Assembly (NCBI RefSeq): GCF_024323335.1
Contig: NC_066580.1
Coordinates: 137,655,648-137,719,647 of the forward strand
Source: Lathyrus oleraceus
Taxonomy: Eukaryota > Streptophyta > Magnoliopsida > Fabales > Fabaceae
Reading direction: 5' to 3'
DNA: 64,000 nucleotides
This document shows positions 11,972-21,628 of the stretch, piece by piece; positions within the stretch are counted from its first letter, which is position 1, and the number at the start of each line of letters is the position of its first letter. A program made the position numbers and the translations under genes. The notes below the pieces were generated by a model that was given only the letters and a program-made list of their open reading frames with translations, was not told where the DNA came from and did no database searches.

Positions 11972-12761
11972 GGCAAAAGAGGGATTGAAACGAACAACTG
12001 CGTCCCGCATGATCGTTTGCGCTTTGGTTAAGGCACATGGATAATACCCGATGGGGATCAATCGAAATCGTCTTGTTCAGAAGGCAGAAAGCACGGAGAG
12101 TCTGAGGACATATGGGGTGTAACCGAGTTGGAACTCGATGAGATCACGGGTTTCACATTGCCATTAGGATAGATTTTTCCTTTTGTGCGCAATTACCTCT
12201 TTTCAGGAATTGCTTCCTGTGTATTGCTCAATTTGAGCCACGCTTTTCCAATCAATAAAATACATATTCAATCAAATAATTTTGTTTTTGTTTTTCATTA
12301 CCGCATTGATTGCAAAAACATCCGATTATTTTTGATAAAGAATCTTGCATTTTAAGACATACAGGTCCCTTCCAATGCATGTTTATAAGATTGAAAGCTT
12401 GAAATCTTATTCGGGAGGTTGAGTGACCCAAGTGTTGAAATCTTGACACGCCTGGGGCACGGTTTTATCTAACGATCTGTTTTGCAGGAACTGTTAGATA
12501 TTTTCACTCACTTGCAGGTCGTGATGTGGAAGCTGTTGACAAAAGAAATCCCCATGGAGTCCGATCAGGGACAGATGGACGAAAGAACGGTGAAAAAGAC
12601 AGCGAGACGTACGGCGACCCTTGAAATTAATCAAGAAGACTCTTCAAACTCGGAAGATTGAAAAGTTTGTATAAATCCCAGGAGTTCGCTCTCCGTCGAG
12701 CGCGGCGCGACTTGGAATACAAGATGATGGAGCAGAAAAGGTCCAGGCGAGTCGGGATGTG
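11972..12761 (+). other. Ogre-A 3' UTR, proximal part
   Basis: Non-coding sequence between the hairpin series and the CCCCAG array. I see no domain-bearing ORF and no clear tandem repeat. It contains AT-rich stretches (12240-12350). Confidence 0.6.
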
Positions 12762-13155
12762 TATCCCCAAGCAGAGTCATGAGGACTAAATCCCTAGCAG
12801 ATTCAAGGTCTGTGGTTCCCTAGCGGGGTCAGGATGGTTATCCCCAGCAGGTCTTGGATCAATATTCCCCAGTCGCCAGGCCTGAAGGTGGCAATTTCCC
12901 CAGCGGAAGTATCTGTGTGCGGTTGTTTCCCAAGCGGAGTCGGGATTGATATCCCCAGCAAGTCAAAGACAGTTGTATCCCCACAGAGTGCATTGGTGGT
13001 GCTTCCCCAGCAGTATCTCCGAGTGGATCGGGTGCAAAGGAGGCTTTCCCCAGGAAGGGTTGCCTTTTCCCAGCAGCAGTGCTATTCCCCAGCAGGGTGG
13101 AGATCGGAGTATTGACGAGTTCCTCAGCAGAGTGTCTCGAGCTCCCCAGAAGAGT
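12762..13155 (+). repeat. Array of tRNA-Arg-3'-end-like (anti-PBS) motifs, Ogre-A 3' UTR
   Basis: About fifteen degenerate copies of TCCCCAGCAGAGTCG lie at intervals of 15-40 bases, for example 12764-12778, 12841, 12866, 12896, 12926-12942, 12951, 12977, 13003, 13084, 13121 and 13143. The consensus is the reverse complement of the element's PBS and so resembles the 3' end of its tRNA primer. Confidence 0.7.
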
Positions 13156-13394
13156 CCCTTGAGGGGGATGCCTTTTTATACATTCATCATGAAAAATAGC
13201 ATAGCATGTTGCATAATAAATCGCGTAGCATTTCCATAATTATGGAGCATTACGCAGAAAAATCAATCATGCATCATTATTGCAAGCATGAGCTAGTCTC
13301 AGACCGTGGTTACTGTTTGAGAAGTGGTTTTGCTCAAGGGTGAAGGTGTTACTCCGAGGAGTCTAGCATCATGGTTTCAAATCGAAGGTGTTCC

Positions 13395-13808
13395 CCAGTA
13401 GTGCGATACTGGAGGAAGTTTCTGTCGTGCGAGACAACAATTGGTAGATGTTACTCCGAGGAGTTTGGTACTGTATCAACAACATTCCCCAGTAGTGCGA
13501 TACTGGAGGAGATTTCTGTCGTGCGAGACAGAAATTGGGAGATGTTACTCTGAGGAGTTTAGCATCATGAGGTCAGATCAGCAGTGTTCCCCAGTAGTGC
13601 GATACTGGAGGAAATTTTTTCCGTCGGACAAAGATGGAAATGTTACGCGATCAGCGCGACTCGAGCCGTGGTTACCGCTTGAGGTTTTGGTTTCGCCGGA
13701 TGGTGAAGATGTTGCTCTGAGGAGTTTAGCATCATGATGTCAGATTAGCGAGGTTTCCCAGTAGTGTGATACTGGAGGAAACTTTTTTCCGTCGAGCGGA
13801 GACGGAAA
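13395..13808 (+). repeat. Tandem double-hairpin repeats, Ogre-A 3' UTR
   Basis: Four units, each with two hairpins. Hairpin one is CCAGTA/TACTGG around loop gtgcga or gtgtga, at 13395, 13489, 13591 and 13758. Hairpin two has arms TGTC/GACA (13423-13436), ATTTCTGTC/GACAGAAAT (13512-13535), TTTCCGTC/GATGGAAA with one G-U pair (13618-13640), and TTTCCGTC/GACGGAAA (13786-13808). Unit spacing is about 94, 102 and 167 bp. Confidence 0.78.
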
Positions 13809-13843
13809 TGAAATCAAAGGACGTTACGCGATCAGCGCGACTA

Positions 13844-14300
13844 TCGGGGTTCAATCGGAGAAAAGGAAATGTTGAGGCATTTTCGGGATATCGGGGTTCA
13901 AATGGAGAAAAGGAAATGTTGAGGCATTTTCTGGAGATCGGGGTTCATACGGAGAATGGAGTTGAAGATTATATCCGGGATGAGGTCCTTAGGATTATCT
14001 TTTGTTCATGTGTCACCTTAGACTTTGGCTGAGGCCAATGGAGGTCGTTATGGGTGTCTTCTGAAGAAGAGATGCACATGTTACCTTCCTTTTGTGAAGG
14101 TGTACCCTCTGATATGTCGCCCTCAGAGTGGTGTTTGGTGTTATTTCCGACGTTGCCAGCGGAATTATCACGAGAAATTGGAGAACGGGGTTCAAATGGA
14201 GAAGGGGAAATGTTGAGGCATTTTCTGGAGAGCGGGGTTCAAATGGAGAAAGGGAAATGTTGCGACATTTTCTGGAGAATGGGGTTCACAATGGCGATCA
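13844..14300 (+). repeat. About 47-bp tandem repeat beginning CGGGGTTCAAATGG
   Basis: Copies start near 13844, 13892 and 13939, then 14186, 14232 and 14280. Units share the GGGGTTCAAATGGAGAAA core and a GGCATTTTCTGGAGA tail. A 240-bp unrelated stretch separates the two clusters. Overlapping short ORFs are frames through the repeat, not genes. Confidence 0.75.
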
Positions 14301-14761
14301 CAAGTTATCGTCAGGCGACTGGGGTTCAAACGGAGAATGGGGTTTATTATTTTGGCAAACAAGATGTCGGAGTTCGAATGCAATGGTCCGGGATCACTTG
14401 CGCAAAAGAAGAATTTCGGGGTTCAAGAAAACGAAAAATAGAAAGCTTCGGGGTTCAGGAAAAGTAAAGAAGGAGAATGATAATAATCCCTAGTGGATGT
14501 GGTGTTCAGGCCATGGTTATCCCTGTGTTACCATTTATTTTGGTATCCAGGTCGACGTTTCTGTTTCGGTGATCAGGCCGACTTTTTCCGTTCCAGACGG
14601 GTGTTTCTTTCAAGATTGTGTTCTTTGCCGATTCTGACAGGCATTGTTAATTATTTTCCCATCAGAGTGCAAATTGTTCGTCTGTTCTTGGTATTCAATC
14701 ACTCTTCATCCTGCTCGTCTGAAAGCCGAGGCTATTCATACCGACAGGTTCACAGTGGATT
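14301..14761 (+). other. Ogre-A 3' UTR, distal part
   Basis: Non-coding sequence leading to the purine tract. I see no gene and no clear repeat beyond single GGGGTTCA and GTTCAGG echoes of the neighbouring array. Confidence 0.55.
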
Positions 14762-14774
14762 GAATAGGGGCAGC
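14762..14774 (+). other. Polypurine tract of Ogre-A
   Basis: GAATAGGGGCAGC abuts the LTR start. Ogre-B has AAATAGGGGCATC at the same place, which supports the assignment. Confidence 0.8.
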
Positions 14775-17700
14775 TGTAACACCTCAAAATTTGCCCTCCT
14801 CTCTTGGGACTAGCTTAACATATTGCATTGCATTTCTTAGGTCATTAGGCATTGCATAATTGCATATCATGTGGAAACATTGTGCAAGTCATCCTCTTAG
14901 GTCTTGGTCAGAAGATAAGAGGTTGAGATGCAAGCTTAGGGTTTCATTGGATTGATCATTAACCATCTGAGGGTTGGTGATTCAAATCAGGGTTTCTTGA
15001 TTCTCAAGGAGGGTTGAGCTTTATCTTGGTTGAAATGGTACATCATCATCATCATGGTCTTGTTATCATCCAAGAGATTCAAGAGATTGATCAGATACCT
15101 TGAGATTAGGGTTTTGACCACTGGTCAACCCTAATCATCTGCATTGGGCCAATCAGGGCTTGTGAAGGAGATGGGGTCTACAATGGATATGGGGATCATT
15201 TTATGATTACATTGAGCTTATGGAAGCTAGGGTTTCATCATTGAGCCATTTCATCAGGAGTTTGAGGCTCAACTTGATCAGTGCATAGCCAAATTCATCT
15301 ATCAATTGAAAAAGTCAACTGTGGTCAACTGGGCATGAATTGATGGATTTGGAGGTGGGAGAGGGTTGGATACACTTCATTCATGTCTAAACAAGTTTCA
15401 TTTGACATTTCAAACATCAAGAATGAAGAAAATAAAGTCAGATGGAAACTTTCCAAAAATAGAAAGTGACCTATAACTGAAAGTTTCCAAAAATGGAAAG
15501 TTTTTCATCTCAAAATTACATGTCCAAAAATGCTTCAAATGATATTTTGTTCAACATGAAAGTTGTAGATCTTGCTCTCACCTTTACAAAAAGTTCAAGA
15601 ACACTCATTTCTCATGTGTGGTTGGCAAGTTGTGATCCAATCATTTTCAGAAAATGCCTAAATTCAAAGTGGCGTAACTTTCACATGGAATGGCCAAATT
15701 GGGTGATCTTTCTTTGAGCAAACCATATTTTACATGTACTTTCATGATGCATCATTACATTTCATTGAAAATCATCATGGCAAAATGTCATTTTTCAAGT
15801 GGATTAATTTGCATTTTTGGTGTGAAATGGTGATTTTCAAAATTACAAGGCATTGGCATACAAAACTCATTCCAACACATCACAAACACCAAATAGAACT
15901 TGTTTGCATTGCCATTGTACTGTTACATTGACTAATTTGGCAAAGGCTATTTTGGCTATTTCACTTAAAATTGCATTTGTGCTAATTCACTCAATTTTGC
16001 TAATTGTGATTAACAAATGGATTAGGAGTTAGTATAAAGGCTTAATTGTAACAGAAAATCAAAAAACACACTTCACATTTTCAGATCTAACCAATTTTCC
16101 CTCCAAAAACCTCCAAATTCTCTCAAAACTTTCACACACTTTTTCATCATTTTCATCAAGATTCATCATCCATAGTGTGAATTCGTGCTTGATCTATCAT
16201 CTACCAGTGATTGTGTGCATCTGTTTCACAAGATCAAGGCCATAGCATTGAGGAATTTGGACTGTTGAAAGCGAGCTCATCCATGGCAAATCGAAGGTTC
16301 TTGGATCTGAAGCATCACTGAGCTAAACTACTCATTCCAATCAACTTCCATAGCATTGAACTGCATCTGTTTTCACCTTTCACACTTGGAAACACAAGAA
16401 TTCGCATCTGCTTCATCCATAAGGTAAATTTTCGATCTCCACCATTGCTTGAATTAAGATGTGGCTTAGATAGATCTTTCAACGTAGAATGCAATGCTGC
16501 TTGTGGTTTTGAATTTGGTTGAGTATCGAGAGAGAAATCTTGATTGGAAGTTTGATGTGCAAACCTATTTTCGCTCGATCCGATTAACATGAGTAGAATT
16601 AGGAGAAACTAATTTCATATTCATGATGTACGTGATTAGACGGTGATTTTGATGTATGGCATGTGTATTTTGGTTGAGATGTGTTCTTGATGATTTCTGG
16701 AAAATTTGATGTTGTTCTTGCTCAAGAACACGATACAGAGGTCATTTGATCCGTGTTCGCCTTGGCCTTGTTTGAATTGTGTTTACCGCCACCGCCGGCC
16801 AATCATAGCGCGCCATCACATTAATGGAAATGACCGTGTTTTGGTGTCGTTGTTAAGAATTACAACATTGCCATTATTTCATTTAATTTGTATTATTTCA
16901 TTTCTTTTTCATTTTTTTCATTTCATTTTGATCAATGATCTTTAGAAATTCATAAGTGATTCATTTTTTGTCCAAATTTGATGAGACTTTTTGCATTATT
17001 CTCCTTGTGATATGTAGTTTTTTATGGTGATTTTTATTATTTTTGTGCACGTGTGGAAAAATAAAATGCCTAGGGTTTGATTGAATGTGTCCAATTTGTG
17101 TATACCATGCCATTTCACTCATAAAATGATGATGCTTCCATAGAAACGCTTGAAAATTTACATGCCTATTCTGGACTCTTTGCTGGTGATTTTGATGTAT
17201 AGTTTGAAATTTTTGGATCCCTGGTTGATGAGATATGAATTTTTGATTGGAGGTGTGACAATTTGTGTTACACCATGCTTGGTGAATTTCATGATTTTAT
17301 TTGATGTGCTTGTGAACATTGGATTGAGCTAAAATTTTGCATGATTGAACATATGGATGTAAAGAACACATGTGAATATTTCTGGATTTATTGATGGCAT
17401 TTCCTATTTGATTGGAATTTTCTCCTCTGTTTGGTCATTTGTTGATTTTTTGTGACACATGTTTGTATTTGGCTTGTGAAATTCTGGTCATTAATTGGAT
17501 GGATGTGAAATTTGACATGTGTATTCTAGACTCATTATAGGCCATTGTGGTTTTAATCCCATTCATTTATCATGTTTTGTCACTGTTTTATGATTGATGG
17601 AAGTTGATGCTTGTTTTGATGCCTTGTGTTGGCTTGCTTGAATTTGTCTGGACTTTCTGATTTTCATTGACCTACTTCCCTTGATCCAAATTAGCTGGAA

Positions 17701-18331
17701 TTTGATATGCTATTCATTGAATGTGTTCTGTTTAGACTTGAATTTTTGTGGAATTTATTGAAATGTTTTGGTGTTGATTTGATTGAGATTATTCTGTTTG
17801 GTCCTTTAAGGTTGCAAATTGCATGTTTGATGCCTTTTCTTTTATGAAATGATGATAATGAATGATATGAGCATGGGACCAATGGGATTTGTTTTTTAAT
17901 TGATTGATTGTGGTTCTGGATAATTTTCACTTGCTGTTTTGAATTTTTGATCTCCTTTTGACCCTAGGCTTGTCCTAGTGGTCTTGTTTCTCATATTTGA
18001 GTTTGGCTTTTCAGGTTGAGATGCAAATGCCTTAAGGAGATTGCTTCAAGTTAATTGAGTTTGATTTGGTTAATTGTTGTGAACTAACTTGTTTTGTTTG
18101 TAGGATGCTTGGCTCACTTGAGTTGATTGTGCTTTGCACATTGCATTGTTTGATTGTACATTGACTGTTGGTTCTTGTCTGTTTGTTTTGACTTTGTGAC
18201 TGGTATACTGATTGTATTTGATTGATTTCAGGTACATTAGTTGCTAATAGTTCCTTGAGAACTTGCTTGCTGTTGCTTGGTTGTATAAACCAATTGAGAT
18301 AGACTCTCTTGTCTCCATGTAGTCTGGAAGA

Positions 18332-18691
18332 CCTGGCCTGTTACTTGGCCAGGCAACTGTCTGAAGTCCTCCTTAAGAGGCGATGTTTGTGATTGTTTAT
18401 TTTTGTCCCCAAGCAGGTAAAGACCTTGATTAAGGCAATTGGCAGAACCCAAGGGATGTGCAATCCATCCCCTGCTATTCTTGTTGAGTTGTCCCTCTGC
18501 TCACACCACTGTGTAGATGCATTGGGACATTAACCCAAGATCAGTTGAGTCAGAGTCTTGAGTGTAGAAGGGTTCCTCCTTTCTGAACCCACACTCCTTT
18601 GTCTGAAGCTCTCCCTGGCCAGGGATAAGAGCTGTGAAGTCTCATCTTCACTCACCTTTCATCTTCTTCACCCTGACTCTCAATGTCAGGG
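18332..18691 (+). ncRNA. Candidate structured RNA domain in the Ogre-A LTR (hairpins P1-P6)
   Basis: Six consecutive hairpins. P1 is CCTGGCC/GGCCAGG (18332-18353). P2 is GCAG plus GGGATG against CATCCC plus CTGC (18442-18475). P3 is TGTCCC/GGGACA (18490-18539). P4 is GAGTGT plus GGGTTC against GAACCC plus ACACTC (18560-18596). P5 is AGCTCT plus TCCCTG against CAGGGA plus AGAGCT (18607-18633). P6 is CCCTGAC/GTCAGGG with loop tctcaat (18671-18691). The homologous Ogre-B segment keeps P1, P2, P4, P5 and P6 with paired substitutions. No ORF with a recognisable domain overlaps. Confidence 0.7.
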
Positions 18692-18978
18692 TTAAGAGCG
18701 AACACTACCCTGTACAGGTTGCTTGCTCTTGCAGCCTCACCTTTGTTTGAGCCTCACTTGACTGGATATAGTGTGTGCTAACTGTGAGTGTTTGATTTGT
18801 TTTGCTTATGCTTGCATGCTTTGCTTTTTCCTGGTTAGGATTAGCTTGCTGTTGTGCAAGTAGATAGAGAACCATAACATAGGGCAATGATGCATGATAA
18901 CATCTAGGCTCGAGTCCAGCTCCCTAGTAGTGTGTCTCCCTTTGTTTCTGGCTAGTCTTTCTCCCCTGTTGAGGGGAA

Positions 18979-19017
18979 CTACGTTGCCCTGATCCTCATA
19001 CCAGATGAGGTACGTAG
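18979..19017 (+). ncRNA. Two-tier stem-loop CTACGT/ACGTAG, copy 1
   Basis: The outer stem is CTACGT (18979-18984) with ACGTAG (19012-19017). The inner stem is CCTCAT (18994-18999) with ATGAGG (19005-19010) around loop accag. GGCA follows. A second copy lies 312 bp downstream and another in the Ogre-B LTR, with different inner stems. Confidence 0.68.
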
Positions 19018-19141
19018 GCAGGAGGTCGCGCGAGATCTCTCCGGGCAAACCCTTTTTCTTTTTTTGTGTGTGTTTGCTTGACGGTTGCTAGGCTCGAGTT
19101 TCCGACTCCTTAGTAGCTTGTTGCTTGTTTATTCTTGTGTG

Positions 19142-19242
19142 TCAGGATATCGATGTAAGACCAGCGATTGGCTGTCCGTATCCTGATTGTGTTTGTTTGG
19201 TTCGGAAGCCGATGTAAGTTCAGCGATTGGCGTTCGGGTTCC
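19142..19242 (+). ncRNA. Two hairpins with shared GATGTAAG..CAGCGATTGGC loop
   Basis: Hairpin one is TCAGGATA/TATCCTGA (19142-19186). Hairpin two is GGAAGCC/GGGTTCC with one mismatch (19204-19242). Their loops are nearly the same while their stems differ. The same GTAAG-CCAG-ATTGGC core is repeated about nine times in the Ogre-B LTR. Confidence 0.6.
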
Positions 19243-19290
19243 AGGTTTGCCGGTGTTTGTGTGTGTCTTGTTTGGCGTGCGTGAGCCGAA

Positions 19291-19330
19291 CTACGGTGGC
19301 TCTGATTCTCGTTCCAGACGAGATACGTAG
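19291..19330 (+). ncRNA. Two-tier stem-loop CTACG/CGTAG, copy 2
   Basis: The outer stem is CTACG (19291-19295) with CGTAG (19326-19330). The inner stem is TCTCGT (19307-19312) with ACGAGA (19318-19323) around loop tccag. Compared with copy 1, two inner base pairs changed on both arms. Confidence 0.68.
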
Positions 19331-19656
19331 GCATAGGATGCGACGTCCTATCGAGCCCTCTTCCCCCTTTTCCCACCTGTGTTGTCTTTGGTGTGTGTGT
19401 GTGTGATGTTTGTTTTAGCAACCTTTTCTTTCTTTTAGAGCGTGGATCCCGTCGAGTACGACGGACGTGAGGGGTGCTAATACCTTCCCCTTGCGTAACC
19501 GACTCCCGATCTCATTCTCTTTGGTCGCGAGACCATGCTTTTTCCAGGTTTACTCTGAGTGTTTCCTTTCCCTCTTTTGGGATAAATAACGCACGGTGGC
19601 GGCTCTGTGTTGTTTTCGTTTTAGCCCGCCGGTTGTTTTTTCGCGGATGCGACAGC

Positions 19657-19674
19657 TGGCGACTCTGCTGGGGA
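19657..19674 (+). other. Primer-binding site (tRNA-Arg type)
   Basis: TGGCGACTCTGCTGGGGA lies two bases after the LTR end and is identical to the Ogre-B PBS. Its complement ends in CCA and fits a plant tRNA-Arg acceptor arm; tRNA-Arg priming is known for Ogre elements. Confidence 0.85.
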
Positions 19675-20560
19675 TTTCATAGATGTTGACCTGTGCTGGT
19701 CCATCTTCCCTAGGCGAGTCTCTCCTAGCGTTCTAGGATAGTTTAGGTTGCTTGTGTTGCTTTATTTATTGCATTTATTATTCTGACTGTGTATATATTT
19801 GCATAAATCTTTGCATGCATCATACTATCATGTTGCCGTCCTCTGTGCAGGTGGTTCCTTGTTTGGGGTGGGTGTTCTGAGTGGGGCTAAAACCCAGGCC
19901 CGAGTATACACCTAGGATTAGTGTGGTCTCATGTTGCCTCTTTCATGTTAGGTCAACATGTGCTTGGCAATGTGATGTACCACAAGCCGGACGAGGTTCA
20001 TTTGATAGTGCTTTTCCTTTGTGGGGTACTCCACTCTGGTTGAGTCACTTCATCTGAACTATTGACTCTGGTGACCGATCATTTCCCGGATCTTTGGTTT
20101 AGATGATCTCAGGAGAGCTACAATGGCACACCCGAAAGGGCAAACCCATTGAGTATCTCTGCCCGATCGTCGAGACTATTATCCGCCTTAGGGTGACCTG
20201 ATTAGAATTTACCTGTGAGGGGAGGGTGATTCTTTCAGATGCATGTTCAGATGGTGACTTTGATGGTGACTATTGGTTTAGTTGATCAGAATCCTATTTA
20301 TAAGTCGGATTTATGGACCTTTGTTTCAGAGACGCCGGAGTGCTGTCCGTGGTATTTATCAGTGGGGATCCGTTTATTTCAGGATTCCTCGGGCCGATTC
20401 AGAGGATTGAGGTTATCTGCTCAGAGATTGTTTGGTGATGATGATGGTGTATCTTTCAGTTCCGTTTATTTCGGAATCCCTTGAGTTGGATTTGTGGTTA
20501 CATTTTCCTTCAGATGGTGGTGATCAGTTCAGAAATCAGGGTTTCAGTGCAACAGATGAT
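19675..20560 (+). other. 5' leader of the second Ogre copy
   Basis: Untranslated leader between PBS and ORF1. It contains CCCGAAAGGG (around 20134), the same GAAA-capped mini-helix as in the post-INT hairpins. I see no convincing coding domain; the short ORF 20239-20484 is not supported. Confidence 0.55.
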
Positions 20561-21017
20561 CGGATGACTTGGAGGATGGCACAATGCATTGCATTCATTC
20601 ATCAGCATCATCACATTTTGCATTTACCTGCGTCTAACACATGTTTATCCATATGCAGGGACATTTCTATTGAGATCCTGGTTGAGAGATTTCTTTGCTC
20701 AGACATGAGGACCGGTTTGAAGCATGATGTTGCCTACAGTTTCTTCGACCCAGAGATTGGTGTGTCGAGAGATATGGTAGCTTTGATTACACCCGACCAT
20801 GTGGGGATGTTCAGAGAGGCATACGGTGGTATTCTGAAGATGGTTTTCAGGCTCACAGACAGCGACAGGAGCGCCATTCATACACTTCTCCAGTTCTATG
20901 ACCTGGGCCTGAGATGTTTTGTGTTTCCGGATTATTTGTTGGGACCTCTGATGGAGGATTATGCTAGCATCTTGGGTATTCCGATCCGAGATCAGATTCC
21001 TTTCTGTGCCGTTAGGG
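20561..21017 (+). pseudogene. Ogre ORF1, 3'-truncated
   Basis: Homologous to the first part of Ogre-B ORF1: both contain a conserved block with QFYD, a D/EEYA segment and GIP-DQ-PF near its end. The frame is open through 20650-21010, then matches to Ogre-B stop near 21017, where copia pol sequence begins. So gag, pol, 3' UTR and 3' LTR of this copy are missing here. The function of ORF1 is unknown; it resembles plant mobile-domain/DUF7745-like proteins of legumes. The true start is uncertain; an acceptor-like AG lies near 20659. The junction could be off by about 20 bases. Confidence 0.7.
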
Positions 21018-21623
21018 GAGAGATCAACATTCAAAGACGGACCTGTCAGAACAAGATCAACATTCAAAGGCTCTGAAGAAACACTTTTAGAACTAGTATC
21101 TCTGACAGAGCCAACATCCTATGAAGAAGCACTTTAAGACAAAGAATGGATTATGGTAATTAAATAAGAATTTGATCAATTTGAAAAGAACGATATCTGG
21201 GACCTTGTACCAAAACCCAAGGGAACCCACGTGATTGGAACCAAATGGGTGTACAAAAACAAACTCAATGAAAATAGTGAAGTGGTCAAAAACAAAGCAC
21301 GACTGATGGCACAAGGTTATAGTCAACAAGAAGGTATTGACTACAATGAAACCTTTGCTCCAGTCGCCAGGTTAGAATCTATCTGGTTACTTGTATCTTT
21401 TGTTGTTAATTACTACATCAAACTATATCAGATGGATGTCAAAAGTGTGTTTCTGAATGGATATATTTATGAAGAGGTGTATGTTCATCAACCTCCTGGT
21501 TTTGAAAACTCAAAAATGTCTAGAACACGTTTTTAAACTGAAAAAAATCCCTTTGTGGTCTAAAATAAGCTCTCAACTTGGTATGAAAGACTAAGTTCTT
21601 TTCTTCTGGAAAATGATTTTATC
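21018..21623 (+). pseudogene. Copia pol, start of reverse transcriptase
   Basis: Encodes the start of Ty1/copia RT: the [25 protein letters not shown] and [11 protein letters not shown] blocks at about 21230-21460, then PPGFEN. Several stops interrupt it, including TAA near 21133 and 21168, a stop at 21534-21536 and another near 21560. At least the first stands where relatives have Gln. INT coding is missing upstream. The frame ends within RT where Ogre-B begins and resumes at 44759. Confidence 0.85.
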
Positions 21624-21628
21624 AGAGG
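21624..21628. other. Target-site duplication of Ogre-B, left (AGAGG)
   Basis: AGAGG directly precedes the 5' LTR and is repeated at 44754-44758 directly after the 3' LTR. Confidence 0.93.

Larger units (their letters stand above)
6581..19654 (+). mobile_element. Ogre-A: Ty3/gypsy Tat-lineage element, gag side interrupted by Tekay-1
   Basis: The 3' portion of an Ogre element: end of gag, PR, putative intron, RT, RNase H, a second archaeal-type RNase H, INT, about 3 kb of 3' UTR, purine tract and LTR. The dual RNase H marks the Tat lineage. The 4.9-kb LTR, the tRNA-Arg-type PBS beside it and ORF1 after that PBS point to Ogre. ORF1, gag and the 5' LTR of this copy are expected beyond the left edge, on the far side of Tekay-1. 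The LTR at its right end is directly followed by a PBS and the 5' internal region of another copy. Confidence 0.9.
14775..19654 (+). repeat. Ogre-A LTR (4880 bp), shared with the next Ogre copy
   Basis: It starts TGTAACACCTC after the purine tract and ends GATGCGACA two bases before a PBS, so it acts as 3' LTR to the left and 5' LTR to the right. Several stretches are homologous to the Ogre-B LTR, notably 15540-15640, 17930-18000 and 18230-18780. It carries the structured domain at 18332-18691 and hairpins near 18979 and 19291. Short ORFs such as 15493-15717 have a counterpart in the Ogre-B LTR (22200-22394), but nucleotide identity alone can explain that. Confidence 0.88.

Noticed and set aside
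12834..13115. ORFs 12834-13115 and 12946-13239 as a Ser/Pro-rich protein
   Set aside because: Two frames through the CCCCAG array; apparent composition comes from the repeat.
12762..13155. Possible CRISPR-like array
   Set aside because: Motifs are short, degenerate and irregularly spaced, with no constant repeat or unique spacers, in a plant retrotransposon 3' UTR.
15493..15717. Small LTR ORF similar to 22200-22394 and 39775-39969
   Set aside because: The similarity is explained by homologous LTR sequence; no codon-level conservation can be shown from two families, and the product has no recognisable feature.
19657..19674. tRNA gene fragment
   Set aside because: It is only the 18-base complement of a tRNA end next to an LTR, i.e. 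a PBS.
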